Of a stretch of 64,000 nucleotides of DNA, positions 16,136 through 26,161 are shown piece after piece; the stretch's first letter is position 1; each line of letters starts with the position of its first letter. The position numbers were made by a program, and so were the translations under genes. The notes beneath the pieces were generated by a model. It did no database searches. It had not been told where the DNA came from and worked only from the letters and a program-made list of their open reading frames with translations. This stretch comes from Bin87 sp965232895. Lineage in GTDB: Bacteria > Chloroflexota > Dehalococcoidia > Lucifugimonadales > UBA3495. The DNA lies in assembly GCA_965232895.1 (NCBI GenBank), contig OZ247430.1, forward strand, positions 3,782,001-3,846,000, written 5' to 3'.

Positions 16136-16244
16136 CGGGAGAGTTCCAGACAGAGCCCGGTTTCTGGTAGGGCAGACCAGCATAGTGTAGTATGTTCTTC
16201 ATCAGATGGCCGTGCCAAGTTCGGGATGAGTAGGATGGGTTACC

Positions 16245-16604
16245 ATGAGTACCCCCGACATACAAACTGATGATCCGCCAAGAGTCATGTCGTCGCTGGG
16301 CGGTGATGCCGAGTCAGTGGTGGAAGCTCAATTCCGCGTTGGAACCGAGCCTCCCTTCCACAATCCTGCATCGGACGGTTGGGCGAGTTTGGCCAGCTTC
16401 GTCCTCGCTGGTATAAGCGGCCTCGGTCTGCTGGTCGTGGTGTCCGGCGTGTACTTTACCCGGAGTGACCTGCTGATCCTGGTTGGAGCTGGGATCATGA
16501 GTCTGGCAGCCATGGGCTGGGTATTTGTGGCGCTTTTGATGGTTGGCGCTATCGTCAAACGCTGGCTTACCTTCCCCGGTAAATCAGATAAAGTGTCCCG
16601 GTAA
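16245..16604 (+). CDS. Small membrane protein, unknown
   Basis: A 119-aa protein with a polar N-terminus (~45 residues, acidic) and two strong transmembrane segments: ~50-70 (FVLAGISGLGLLVVVSGVYF) and ~76-103. The tail is short and basic, so both ends are probably cytoplasmic. I do not recognise a family. It ends convergently, overlapping the 3' end of the opposite-strand gene by 38 nt. It could be a late member of the ppx-kinase transcript, 109 nt upstream. Confidence 0.45.
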   Translation: MSTPDIQTDDPPRVMSSLGGDAESVVEAQFRVGTEPPFHNPASDGWASLASFVLAGISGLGLLVVVSGVYFTRSDLLILVGAGIMSLAAMGWVFVALLMVGAIVKRWLTFPGKSDKVSR

Positions 16605-16854
16605 GCCAAGCCAAGACGACGGCAGCCGCTGTAGTTGCCAGGCTCAACAATATTACGTCGAGCGCGACAGGCAAATAGGAAGTCAGTGGGGATGCCGGCA
16701 AATCACTGTCCAAACGTCGCTCAATCAGAAAATAAGCCAAGACTAGCAAGGCTTCCGCGGATGCTCCGAGGACAACAACGTGCTGCCAAGTATTAGACAG
16801 TGAGCCAAGCAGCGCCGGAAGCAGTTTGTCCAAGCCGAGCGTGAGATTCGGCAT
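16567..16854 (-). CDS. Small two-helix membrane protein, unknown
   Basis: A 95-aa protein from ATG 16854 (AAGGG upstream). Two hydrophobic segments (VVVLGASAEALLVLAYFLI and VALDVILLSLATTAAAVVLA) are joined by an acidic/polar loop, and the tail ends YRGR. It is similar in plan, though not obviously in sequence, to the candidate at 54439-54888. It converges on and overlaps the gene at 16245-16604, so only one of the pair may be real. Confidence 0.35.
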   Translation of the reverse strand: MPNLTLGLDKLLPALLGSLSNTWQHVVVLGASAEALLVLAYFLIERRLDSDLPASPLTSYLPVALDVILLSLATTAAAVVLAWLTGTLYLIYRGR

Positions 16855-16911
16855 CCATAGCACCCTTACAGCCTGCCGCAAAGCAACAAGTGTCAGCGGC
16901 AGAAGTTCACC

Positions 16912-18033
16912 TTACAGGCCCAGGGCATCCGCCAGGCGTCTCCGGTGGAACTTGGGGTCGCCCAGGAACTGGTAGAGCGTACGCGACGCCGTCGTGTGCA
17001 GGGTCAGTCCGTACTCGGTTGTGCTGCCCACGCCGGCATGAACCTCGTGGGCGTGGTTGCAGGCGTTGTAGTAGGCGGCGCTGCTCACCGCCTTGGCCAG
17101 GTGGATGCTGTCAGTGGCATCGCGCTCCGAGTCGAGCTTCCATAGCGCTTCATAGGTGGTCCAGCGGGCGGCATCCAGCTCGTTGACGAGGTTGATGATG
17201 TGGTCCTGGACCCGCTGGAACCGTCCGATGGGCGTTCCGAACTGGATCCGGGTGCGGCTGTAGTCCACGGACATCTCGTACACCTGCTGCGAGCCGCCCA
17301 CTTGGAACGCGCAGAGCAGGGGGATGGACGCGGCAACCGCACGCTCCAGCGCGTCCCAGCCGCCGGCGAATGTAGCGCCAAGGATCGCCGAGGGCGCGAT
17401 CTGTACGCCGTCCAGCCGAACTTCTGCCAGGTTCCAGGCGAATCCCTCCAGACGGCGGATCGACACGCCCGGCGCATCGGCTGGTATGATCGCCAGTCCC
17501 ACGTGCTGGCGGTTCTCAGTCCGGACGGCGCAGATCAGATCGGTGGCGGACGCGGCGTCATACACGTACACCTTGGTGCCGGAGATACGGTACCCGTCGT
17601 CGCTGGCTGTGGCCAGGGTCTGAACGTCGGATTCGTCCCACTGGTAATCGGCCTCAGTGATCGCCAGGGCCGCGGTGCGGCGGCCGGATGCGAGGTCAGG
17701 CAGCAGGGATCGCTTCTGGTCGGTCGTGCCGGCCTCCAGGATCGCCAGGGCGCCCAGCGCCGCGCTGCTCAGGTGCGGCCCGGGCACGGGGCCGCGCCCC
17801 AGCTCCTCGAACAAAACGCCGGCGTCGGTGTACGACCCGCCCTCGCCGCCAAATTCGGTAGGTATGATGATGCCCAGCCAGCCGGTGCCGGCCAGCTTCT
17901 GCCAGGGCTCGGACGGCGCGCTCTGCCCGGTGGCGGACAGTTCCAGCAGGGTTTCCTTGGGGTACTCGGTGTCGACAAAACGGCGGACTGCCGCCTTGAG
18001 CATTTCCTGTTCTTCACTGAGGGCCAGATCCAT
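16912..18033 (-). CDS. Acyl-CoA dehydrogenase family protein, smaller subunit type
   Basis: A 373-aa acyl-CoA dehydrogenase-fold protein starting MDLALSEEQEMLKAAV at ATG 18033, with GGAG in range upstream. The N-terminal helical domain contains WLGIIIPTEFGGEGGSYTD, the middle beta domain IPADAPGVSIRRL, and the C-terminal helices TRIQFGTPIGRFQRVQDHI. The final segment lacks the GGT-x-E/D-IQ-x-x-x-A-R-R box that the neighbouring paralogue keeps. This division of features resembles two-component FadE/ChsE enzymes in which two different subunits share FAD and active-site residues. It lies 74 nt downstream of the larger gene, same strand. Confidence 0.85.
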   Translation of the reverse strand: MDLALSEEQEMLKAAVRRFVDTEYPKETLLELSATGQSAPSEPWQKLAGTGWLGIIIPTEFGGEGGSYTDAGVLFEELGRGPVPGPHLSSAALGALAILEAGTTDQKRSLLPDLASGRRTAALAITEADYQWDESDVQTLATASDDGYRISGTKVYVYDAASATDLICAVRTENRQHVGLAIIPADAPGVSIRRLEGFAWNLAEVRLDGVQIAPSAILGATFAGGWDALERAVAASIPLLCAFQVGGSQQVYEMSVDYSRTRIQFGTPIGRFQRVQDHIINLVNELDAARWTTYEALWKLDSERDATDSIHLAKAVSSAAYYNACNHAHEVHAGVGSTTEYGLTLHTTASRTLYQFLGDPKFHRRRLADALGL

Positions 18034-18107
18034 TGGGTCGATTACTCCTGAATTGCGGCAACGCCGGGGACGTTGCCGCGTCAAACGAACTCTCCAGGCA
18101 GGTGAAA

Positions 18108-19340
18108 TCAGGCCAGGGCGCCGGCGCGCTCGCGTTGCTGGCGCCCAATGCCGATGCGACGGGCCATGATGACCTTCTGGATGTCGGTGGTGCCGCCCGG
18201 GTGGAGGGCGATGATGGCGGCCCGCTGGTGGGACTCGATGTGGCCTTCGCCGGCGCCCCACTGCTCGTCCTTAGTCAGAGCTGCGGGTCCGAGAATGTCG
18301 AGGATGCCGGTGGCGACGCGGAGGCCGGATTGCTTGCGGAAATAGGATGCCTGGGGTCCCTCGTAGGTGACGTTGGCTCCACTGTGGCGCATCCAGTAGT
18401 TGCGCAGCTGGAATAACCGGCCGATTTCCGCGTCGATGTAGATGTCGACCAGGCGCTCGCGCACGTCAGGATCCTTGCTCAGGGCCTCGCCGCGGCGGTT
18501 GTTGGTCTTGCAATAGTCGAAGGTGCGGTCGACGATCCAGTTCCGGCCGATGCGGCCGCCGGTGCCGTGCTCCAGCTCAAGGTGAGTGGTCGCGACCTTC
18601 CAGCCCTCGTTTTCCCCGCCGATGAGGTTCCTGGCGGGGACGCGAACGTTGTCGAAATAGACGATGTTCTTCACGCCGGAGCCCGCGCCGGACTCGCCGG
18701 CCGAGGATAGCAGGTCCATGGGGAAGACGCTGATGCCCGGCAGGTTGGACGGCACCATGAACCAGCTGAGGTTGTGATGGCGGTCACCCTCCGGGTCGGT
18801 GCAGGTGATGGTCCACATGTAGTCGGAACCGTGGGCGCTGCCGACGTACACCTTCTGCCCGTTGATGACATAATCGTCGCCGTCACGCCGGGCCGCGGTC
18901 TTGGCGTTGGCCAGGTCGGAACCGGCCTCGGGCTCGGTCAGCAGTTGCCAGGTGCGGATTTCGCCCTTGAATATCTTGGGCAGGAATTCCTGTTTCTGTT
19001 CCTCGGAACCCCACACGAGGATGGAGTTGCCGCCCAGGCGCCCGCCCGAGTCATAGTAGGGAGGAAGCGACAGGTTGTAGTTGTCAATCTCCTCTTCGAG
19101 GACGACCGAGTGGTCGATGGTCAGTCCGCCTCCACCATATTCCTGCGGCGCGGTAGGCCAGAGCCATCCCTTGTCGCCCAATCGCCGGCCCAACTCGCGG
19201 CGGAGTTGGTACTGCTCGTAGGTGAGGTCGATGGAGTCGGCAGGATGCTGGATGCCGCCCGGGATGTGGTCGCGGAGCCAGTCCTGCACCTGGGTGCGGA
19301 AAGCCTCCTGTTCGGCGGTATAACGCGGTTCGAAGTCCAT
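18108..19340 (-). CDS. Acyl-CoA dehydrogenase family protein, larger subunit type
   Basis: A 410-aa flavoprotein from ATG 19340. TWQLLTEPEAGSDLANAKT is the FAD/substrate loop (the WxxTEPxAGSD signature), VYFDNVRVPARNLIGGENEGW the middle domain, and the C-terminus has HPGGTTDIQKVIMARRIG, the conserved FAD-interface box. It is upstream of the smaller paralogue and almost certainly cotranscribed. The pair probably acts as a heteromeric dehydrogenase on a bulky or branched acyl-CoA (sterol, hopanoid or aromatic side chain have precedents). The substrate is inference only. Confidence 0.87.
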   Translation of the reverse strand: MDFEPRYTAEQEAFRTQVQDWLRDHIPGGIQHPADSIDLTYEQYQLRRELGRRLGDKGWLWPTAPQEYGGGGLTIDHSVVLEEEIDNYNLSLPPYYDSGGRLGGNSILVWGSEEQKQEFLPKIFKGEIRTWQLLTEPEAGSDLANAKTAARRDGDDYVINGQKVYVGSAHGSDYMWTITCTDPEGDRHHNLSWFMVPSNLPGISVFPMDLLSSAGESGAGSGVKNIVYFDNVRVPARNLIGGENEGWKVATTHLELEHGTGGRIGRNWIVDRTFDYCKTNNRRGEALSKDPDVRERLVDIYIDAEIGRLFQLRNYWMRHSGANVTYEGPQASYFRKQSGLRVATGILDILGPAALTKDEQWGAGEGHIESHQRAAIIALHPGGTTDIQKVIMARRIGIGRQQRERAGALA

Positions 19341-19504
19341 GCCATGCCTCGCATGCGGCCGGAGTGTGGCCCGGCCGGGGTGGTTCCGGGAGTTAGTGGG
19401 CAATTATGCCGGATGGGACGGGATGGGGCAACCGGGGATGTTGGGCTCGCGCGTACCTGGTTTGGTGGCGGGAAACGTCAGAAAAAAGGATTTGCCGGAT
19501 TTAT

Positions 19505-19575
19505 GGATTATCAGGATCAGTAGCCGTCTGCCCCAAATGGTCTCAATCCGGCTAATCCACAAATCCTGATAATCC
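19505..19575. repeat. Intergenic inverted repeat GGATTATCAGGAT / ATCCTGATAATCC
   Basis: A perfect 13-bp inverted repeat, arms at 19505-19517 and 19563-19575, 45 nt apart. Near-copies of AATCCACAAATCCTG flank the right arm. It lies in the 356-nt stretch between the acyl-CoA dehydrogenase pair and the RHH gene, which holds no convincing gene. The pattern resembles scattered non-coding repeats seen in other genomes; I see no transposase or target duplication. Confidence 0.45.
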
Positions 19576-19639
19576 TGATTCTGACAAACCACTCAAACTG
19601 GGCAAGCGTGAGGAATGTTGGGGCATTGACGTCATTTGC

Positions 19640-19676
19640 CGTATGCCGTATGCTTAATCAAGGCATACGGCATACG
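19640..19676. promoter_or_regulatory. Four-half-site operator upstream of the RHH gene
   Basis: CGTATGC occurs twice in tandem (19640-19653). After a 9-nt spacer GCATACG occurs twice in tandem (19663-19676), making a perfect 14-bp inverted repeat built from four 7-bp half-sites. It ends 20 nt before the start of a gene whose N-terminus looks like a ribbon-helix-helix DNA-binding segment. Tandem half-sites with 2-fold symmetry are the usual operator form for RHH antitoxin-type regulators, so autorepression is the natural reading. Confidence 0.7.
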
Positions 19677-19696
19677 ATTGACGAACGGAGGTCAAA

Positions 19697-20362
19697 ATGC
19701 GAATCGGAATTAACATCCCCAACGAGCTGATGAAAAGACTGGAGCCGCTGAAACCGGAACTGAACATCTCGCAGGTTTGCCGGGATGCCCTCACGGTCAA
19801 AGTGGAAAGCCATGAGCGGATGCAAGCGCGGCTGGCGAACGATGCCATCGGGCCGGCAACTGACAGGCTTCTAGAGGAGGAAAAGGAATTCCTGGCGGCG
19901 ATTAGCTTCGACTGGCAAGCCCTTGGCTGGGAAGATGCAGCATCTTGGGTGGAGGTGGCAAGCGGTGACGATTGGAACGATTTTCTGGAGTACATTGAAT
20001 GGCTCGATGAAAACAACAAGCCGCATTGGGAAGTTAGACCCCTACATTTAAATGGGGTGAAACATTTGCACGAGCGGGAGATGGAGTTAATCAATCGTAT
20101 GGGGGAGGCCCGGCGACGAAACCCTAGCTTTGACCGCTGGCTGCACCGGCGTCGCGGTGGCATCGACTATCAGGCCATTAATCGGGAGTACATGACCGCT
20201 TGGACGGCATACATCAGCGCAGTATGGGAACGCTATCGCCAAATGCTGGAGGAATACTGCGAGTCTTTGGAGAAGGAAAGGCAGAAGGCTTGGCGAAACC
20301 GGCCCCAACCGGATGTGCCGGCGCATATGTTGTCAGACATCCAACGGGAAACCCGTAATTGA
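19697..20362 (+). CDS. RHH-type DNA-binding protein with long helical C-terminal part, unknown
   Basis: A 221-aa protein. Residues 1-30 (MRIGINIPNELMKRLEPLKP then ELNISQVCRDAL) match a ribbon-helix-helix: a beta strand with alternating polar residues, helix, N-I-S-Q turn, helix. The rest is polar, helical and rich in Trp/Glu/Arg, with no family I recognise. A GGAGG element at 19687-19691 precedes ATG 19697. The symmetrical operator at 19640-19676 overlaps where its promoter should be. No obvious toxin is adjacent, though the next two small genes on the same strand could be partners. Confidence 0.6.
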   Translation: MRIGINIPNELMKRLEPLKPELNISQVCRDALTVKVESHERMQARLANDAIGPATDRLLEEEKEFLAAISFDWQALGWEDAASWVEVASGDDWNDFLEYIEWLDENNKPHWEVRPLHLNGVKHLHEREMELINRMGEARRRNPSFDRWLHRRRGGIDYQAINREYMTAWTAYISAVWERYRQMLEEYCESLEKERQKAWRNRPQPDVPAHMLSDIQRETRN

Positions 20363-20420
20363 CGGAAATCCCTCTCAATCGCTACGCTGACACCGAACCG
20401 GCAGTAAAGAGGAGGCTCCC

Positions 20421-20621
20421 ATGGCCACAGCAAAAGCGCCCCGCGACATCAGCGTTATCGGGCGGGCCATATATCAGGAACGGATCATGCCCAACCTGTC
20501 GCCGTCTGACAAAGGCAAGGTCATCTTCATTGATATCGAGACGGGCGGGTATGAAATTGACGCCGACGAATGCGCGGCGATGGTGCGTTTTATGGAGCGG
20601 TTCCCCAACGCCGTCGGCTGA
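20421..20621 (+). CDS. Small protein paired with the retropepsin-like gene
   Basis: A 66-aa soluble protein with GGAGG 5 nt upstream of ATG 20421. RAIYQERIMPNLSPSDKGKV and IFIDIETGGYEIDADE resemble small proteins (IYE.RI.P.....GK...IDIETG.YEI) that I recall directly upstream of clan AA aspartic protease genes in cyanobacteria and Chloroflexota. Function unknown; antitoxin-like behaviour has been supposed for such pairs but nothing here proves it. It ends 9 nt before the next start. Confidence 0.5.
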   Translation: MATAKAPRDISVIGRAIYQERIMPNLSPSDKGKVIFIDIETGGYEIDADECAAMVRFMERFPNAVG

Positions 20622-20630
20622 TCCGAGCGC

Positions 20631-21029
20631 GTGGGCTACCCCTACGTGGACCGATTTGGCTTTCCCGACGCCTTTCGGGGAAGCGATGATAACGGTAGTG
20701 CAATCGCACTTGACGACCCGCCGCTTACTGGTAAGCCGGTCATCAGCATCGCCGTCGCCAGCCCCGCGGAACAGCAGCCTGCCATACCGTTCGACGCCAC
20801 CGTAGATACCGGCTTCACCGGATTTCTGACCCTCAAGCCCGTCGCAATCGCTCAACTCCGGCTGCCTCTCATTATCAACCGTCCGGCCGTGCTGGCCGAC
20901 GGCGCCGTCGGCTATTATGATGTCCGTGTCGGGCGCATCGCGTGGCACGGTGAAGAGCGCATCGTCCCCATCTACAGCATGGATAGTGACCCGCTCGTCG
21001 GCATGGCTTTGCTTGGAACAGCCGGTTGA
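20631..21029 (+). CDS. Retropepsin-like (clan AA) aspartic protease family protein
   Basis: A 132-aa single-domain protein. The motif FDATVDTGFTGFLTL at ~55-69 is the D-T-G catalytic loop of retropepsin-like proteases. AVLADGAVGYYDV and a C-terminal DPLVGMALLG (equivalent to the hydrophobic-hydrophobic-G psi loop, I/L-x-G-x) follow. Such proteins act as homodimers, each giving one Asp. GTG 20631 is the apparent start; the first ~40 residues are atypical, so the true start may be later. The small gene upstream is its likely partner. Confidence 0.6.
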   Translation: MGYPYVDRFGFPDAFRGSDDNGSAIALDDPPLTGKPVISIAVASPAEQQPAIPFDATVDTGFTGFLTLKPVAIAQLRLPLIINRPAVLADGAVGYYDVRVGRIAWHGEERIVPIYSMDSDPLVGMALLGTAG

Positions 21030-21094
21030 CTGTGGAAATTGTTTCCAACGGCCCGGTCAGCATCATCCCTCTTCCATCCTGACTGCAAGTTGCC

Positions 21095-22654
21095 CTACCG
21101 GCTGCGCAAAGCCCTACCCGGCCGCGCTCCGGTGTGCTGACCGTTGTCGATGACGAGTCTGCCGTTGACGGCTACGTAGTCGATGCCGACGGGGTATTGG
21201 ACCGGGTCGTCGAAGGTGGCTGGGGTGTCAACGCCGGATGGGTCAAAGAGGACGAGGTCGGCCTTGGCGCCGTCGCGGATGACGCCGCGGTCGGACAGGC
21301 CGAGGCGCTGGGCGGGCGCGCCGGTCATCTTGCGTATGGCCTCTTCCAGGGAGAACAGGCCCGCGCCGCGCACGAATTGGGCCAGCACGTAGGGGTAGGT
21401 GCCGTAGGAGCGCGGATTGGGCCGGCCGCCGGTGAGGATGGCGTCGGTGCCAATCATCTGGGCCGGGTGGGAGGCGATTTCGCGGATGTTTTCCAGGTTG
21501 CCGGTCCGAGCGACGAAGGCCACCTGGAGGTTTTCCTCCAGCAGCAGGTCGCTGACGGCATCGACCATCCGTCCGCCGCGGTGGGCCGACAGCTCCTCCA
21601 GCGACCGGCCCTCCCACTCCTTGTTCTTGTCCGAGGCGATGTGGGCAAAGATGTAATTGTCTAGAGTTTGGCCGCCCCACTGGGGCTCGACGGCGCGAAC
21701 CATCATGTCGCGCACCTTGGGGTCGGCCAGCCGGGCCATCAGCGCCTGGGGGCCGCCGGCGTGTACCCAATATGGCAGCAGGGAGTGGAGGATGGTGCTG
21801 GCCGCCGGGTAGGGATACTGGTCGAAGGTGACGTCCTGACCGCGGTTGTGGCCTGCGTCAACGAGGGCGGTCATCTGGGAGCCGAGGCCGGCCACCGGGC
21901 TGTGGTAGTGGGAGATGTGGACGGGCGCGCCGGACCGTCGGCCAACCTCCAGCGCTTCACGGAAAGGATCAAGGAGGCGGTCGCCCAGGGTGTAGCGGGC
22001 GTGGGTGCAGTAAAATCCGCCTTCTTCCGCGGCCACGGCGGCGATGGCCGCCAGTTCGGCAGTGTTGCTGTACGCGCCGGGTGCATACGTCAGCCCGGTG
22101 GTGAACCCGAACGCGCCGTCCCGCATGCCCTGGCGGGTGAGGTCGCGCATGGTGTCCAGTTCGGCATCGGTGGGCAGGCGGGAAGACCAGCCCATGGCGG
22201 CCACGCGAATGGCGGCGTGGGGAACGAAATGGAACACGTTGCAGGTGGAGTTGCCATCGAAAAGGGCAAGGAAGTCCGCGACGCTGCTCCAGCGGACGTC
22301 CGGCGGTTCGCCGTTTACCGCCGCCAGGTACACCAGGAGTTGCTCCAGGGCACGAGGGGTGGTGGGCGCATAAGACAGGCCGTCCATGCCCAGAGCCTCG
22401 GTGGTTACGCCCTGGCGGATCTTGGCCTGATGGTCAGGATCGGTGAGCAGCTTCAGGTCGGAATGGGAGTGCATGTCAATGAAGCCGGGGCAGATCACGT
22501 AGCCGCTGGCGTCTATGGTGCGGCCGGCGTCGACGGACGATGTGTCGCCCGTGATGATCTGGATCGTGTCGCCGGTGACGGCGACGCTGCCGCGATAGCC
22601 GGCGGATCCGGTGCCGTCGATCACCGTGCCGTTGGCAAATAGCAAGTCAACCAT
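21095..22654 (-). CDS. N-acyl-D-amino-acid deacylase (amidohydrolase superfamily)
   Basis: A 519-aa enzyme from ATG 22654 that hydrolyses N-acyl-D-amino acids. The start MVDLLFANGTVIDGTG and GFIDMHSHSDL (metal-binding H-x-H) are the family signature. Further metal/substrate histidines are in APVHISHYHSP, and FDQYPYPAASTIL, the D-aminoacylase QYPY segment, follows. TDAILTGGRPNPRSYGTYPYVLAQFVR is also diagnostic; the ending KADLVLFDP is typical of amidohydrolases. It would feed D-amino acids or lactam-type substrates into catabolism and fits with the D-glutamate cyclase genes at 60606-62285. Confidence 0.88.
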   Translation of the reverse strand: MVDLLFANGTVIDGTGSAGYRGSVAVTGDTIQIITGDTSSVDAGRTIDASGYVICPGFIDMHSHSDLKLLTDPDHQAKIRQGVTTEALGMDGLSYAPTTPRALEQLLVYLAAVNGEPPDVRWSSVADFLALFDGNSTCNVFHFVPHAAIRVAAMGWSSRLPTDAELDTMRDLTRQGMRDGAFGFTTGLTYAPGAYSNTAELAAIAAVAAEEGGFYCTHARYTLGDRLLDPFREALEVGRRSGAPVHISHYHSPVAGLGSQMTALVDAGHNRGQDVTFDQYPYPAASTILHSLLPYWVHAGGPQALMARLADPKVRDMMVRAVEPQWGGQTLDNYIFAHIASDKNKEWEGRSLEELSAHRGGRMVDAVSDLLLEENLQVAFVARTGNLENIREIASHPAQMIGTDAILTGGRPNPRSYGTYPYVLAQFVRGAGLFSLEEAIRKMTGAPAQRLGLSDRGVIRDGAKADLVLFDPSGVDTPATFDDPVQYPVGIDYVAVNGRLVIDNGQHTGARPGRALRSR

Positions 22655-22790
22655 ATTTATTCCCGCTCCCAATGGTCCTGTTGTGACATCGAAACCCTGA
22701 GTTGGGTTCCAAGGTCCGGATTGCGGTGCATCATACACTCCCGGCCGGAACGGCCAACGTCGCCCAAACGCACTGGTACCGCATTTGGGC

Positions 22791-22796
22791 TATAAT
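22791..22796 (+). promoter_or_regulatory. -10 hexamer upstream of sufT
   Basis: TATAAT preceded by GGGC, 34 nt before the sufT start. No convincing -35 at normal distance. It is the same GCTATAAT core as the extended -10 elements elsewhere in the window but without the TG. Confidence 0.4.
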
Positions 22797-22830
22797 GGCC
22801 GGCAGATACTCAATTGGAAGGAGAAAGGCC

Positions 22831-23139
22831 ATGCCGGAAACCGTAAATCGCGACGAAGTTTACGAAGCTCTGCGCACGGTGTACGACCCGGAAATACCGG
22901 TGAACGTGGTGGACTTGGGACTGATCTACGACGTGCAGGTCAGCGACGCCAACGACGTTTTCGTGCAGATGACCCTGACGTTCCCGGGCTGCGGCATGGG
23001 CCCGCACATCGCGCAGCAGGCCGAGTGGGCGATCCAGGACGTGGAAGGGGTTGAAGAGGTCAACATCGAGCTGACCTTCGATCCGCCGTGGTCCCCCGAC
23101 CTGATCAGCGAGGAAGCCCGCAACATGCTGGGCATCTAA
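22831..23139 (+). CDS. sufT: SufT/MIP18 family Fe-S assembly factor
   Basis: A 102-aa DUF59 (MIP18-like) protein with AAGGAG before ATG 22831. YEALRTVYDPEIPVNVVDLGLIYDV is the family core, followed by TLTFPGCGMGPHI (one conserved cysteine) and ELTFDPPWSPDLISEEARNMLG. SufT-type proteins help load Fe-S clusters onto target apoproteins. The gene is directly followed by an Mrp-type ATPase, a pairing that supports the assignment. Fe-S clients in this window include LeuC. Confidence 0.87.
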   Translation: MPETVNRDEVYEALRTVYDPEIPVNVVDLGLIYDVQVSDANDVFVQMTLTFPGCGMGPHIAQQAEWAIQDVEGVEEVNIELTFDPPWSPDLISEEARNMLGI

Positions 23140-23186
23140 CCATTTGGTACTCCCAGGATCGCCCCAATACGGAGAACAGCCCTACG

Positions 23187-24008
23187 ATGGCAACCCCACA
23201 GCAGCCCAACGCCCAGCAAAACGCCCGTCTGGAGCAGATCCGGAGACAATGGGAGCAGAAGCGGCAGATCACGGATCGTCTCGCGGCGGTACGAACGACG
23301 ATAGGCGTTTACAGCGGCAAGGGCGGCGTGGGCAAAACCACGGTGGCCTGCAACCTGGCGACGATCCTGGCCAAGCAGGGCGAACGGGTGGGGCTGCTGG
23401 ACGTGGACATCGATTGCCCGAACGTGACTCGGGTGATGGGCATCACGGACAAGCCGGACTACCGCGACGGGCAAATCAGCCCGGCTGAAGGCCACGGGGT
23501 CAAAGTCGTGTCCATGGCCTTCTTCCAGGAGAATGAAGACGAGGCGATCATCTGGCGTGGCCCGATGATCCACAACGCCATCAACCAGTTTCTCCAGTCG
23601 ACCGATTGGGGCGAACTGGACTACCTGATTGTCGACCTGCCGCCGGGCACGTCGGATTCCCCGTTGACCGTCATGCAGACGCTCCCCATGGACGGGTTCG
23701 TGGTGGTGAGCACGCCGCAGGATTTGGCGATCATCGACGCCAAGCGGTGCATCAACATGATCCGCAAGCTGAACCTGAACGTGGTCGGGATCGTGGAGAA
23801 CTACGCCGGCGACATTTTCGGGGAGGGGGCGGGACGGCAACTGGCGACGGACATCGACGCTCCGTTCCTGGGCAGCATGTCGCTCAATTCGTCATACCGC
23901 GATACCAGTCGTCCGACGGTCCTGGTGGACGATACGGTGAGCCACGAGTACGCCTCTGTGGCCGACGAGTTGCGCCGGAGCCTCAAGGCCCACGGGCGCG
24001 AAGCGTAA
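23187..24008 (+). CDS. Mrp/NBP35-family ATPase lacking the Fe-S CxxC motif
   Basis: A 273-aa P-loop ATPase of the Mrp/ApbC group, proposed to carry and transfer Fe-S clusters. The deviant Walker A is intact (GKGGVGKTTVACN, residues 44-56), switch DVDIDCPNVTRVMG and LIVDLPPGTSD are present, and PQDLAIIDAKRCINM is typical. Family members have a C-x-x-C after the G-I/V-VEN segment, where the bridging cluster binds. Here VENYAG runs straight into DIFGEGAGRQLA with the cysteines absent. The N-terminal ~35 residues are Gln-rich and helical instead of a MIP18 domain, which is supplied by the preceding sufT gene. It converges on accDA with 13 nt between stops. Confidence 0.83.
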   Translation: MATPQQPNAQQNARLEQIRRQWEQKRQITDRLAAVRTTIGVYSGKGGVGKTTVACNLATILAKQGERVGLLDVDIDCPNVTRVMGITDKPDYRDGQISPAEGHGVKVVSMAFFQENEDEAIIWRGPMIHNAINQFLQSTDWGELDYLIVDLPPGTSDSPLTVMQTLPMDGFVVVSTPQDLAIIDAKRCINMIRKLNLNVVGIVENYAGDIFGEGAGRQLATDIDAPFLGSMSLNSSYRDTSRPTVLVDDTVSHEYASVADELRRSLKAHGREA

Positions 24009-24021
24009 CCTCTGATAGCGG

Positions 24022-25866
<1,845 letters not shown>

Positions 25867-26125
25867 CTAAACCCTCCTTTAGTTGCCGATAAAAGTCGAC
25901 GGCCGTTCGCGGGCGGATCCGGTCGGCTTTGGCAGGTCCTCAGGCCATTCCAGTTACACTTTCATTTTACACAATAATAACTTCGTCGAATCCCTGGTTG
26001 CGGGATCAAATTTGATTGGATTGGATTGTGCCGGCCGTAGCTGCGTGTGGCAAGGTTGTTAAATACAGGCGTCCGCCTTTGCTCCGACCTCATGGACCGG
26101 CTCCCAGTTGGAGCGCTGCCAACCA

Positions 26126-26151
26126 ATTGCATGCTCCATCGATTGCATGCT
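26126..26151. repeat. Direct repeat of ATTGCATGCT
   Basis: Two copies of ATTGCATGCT (26126-26135 and 26142-26151), each containing the palindrome GCATGC. They lie just downstream of the tilS stop in the 295-nt tilS-accDA gap. The gap has no gene. An A+T-rich patch at ~25950-25990 could hold the accDA promoter, but I cannot pick hexamers with confidence. Confidence 0.35.
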
Positions 26152-26161
26152 GCACCGTTGA

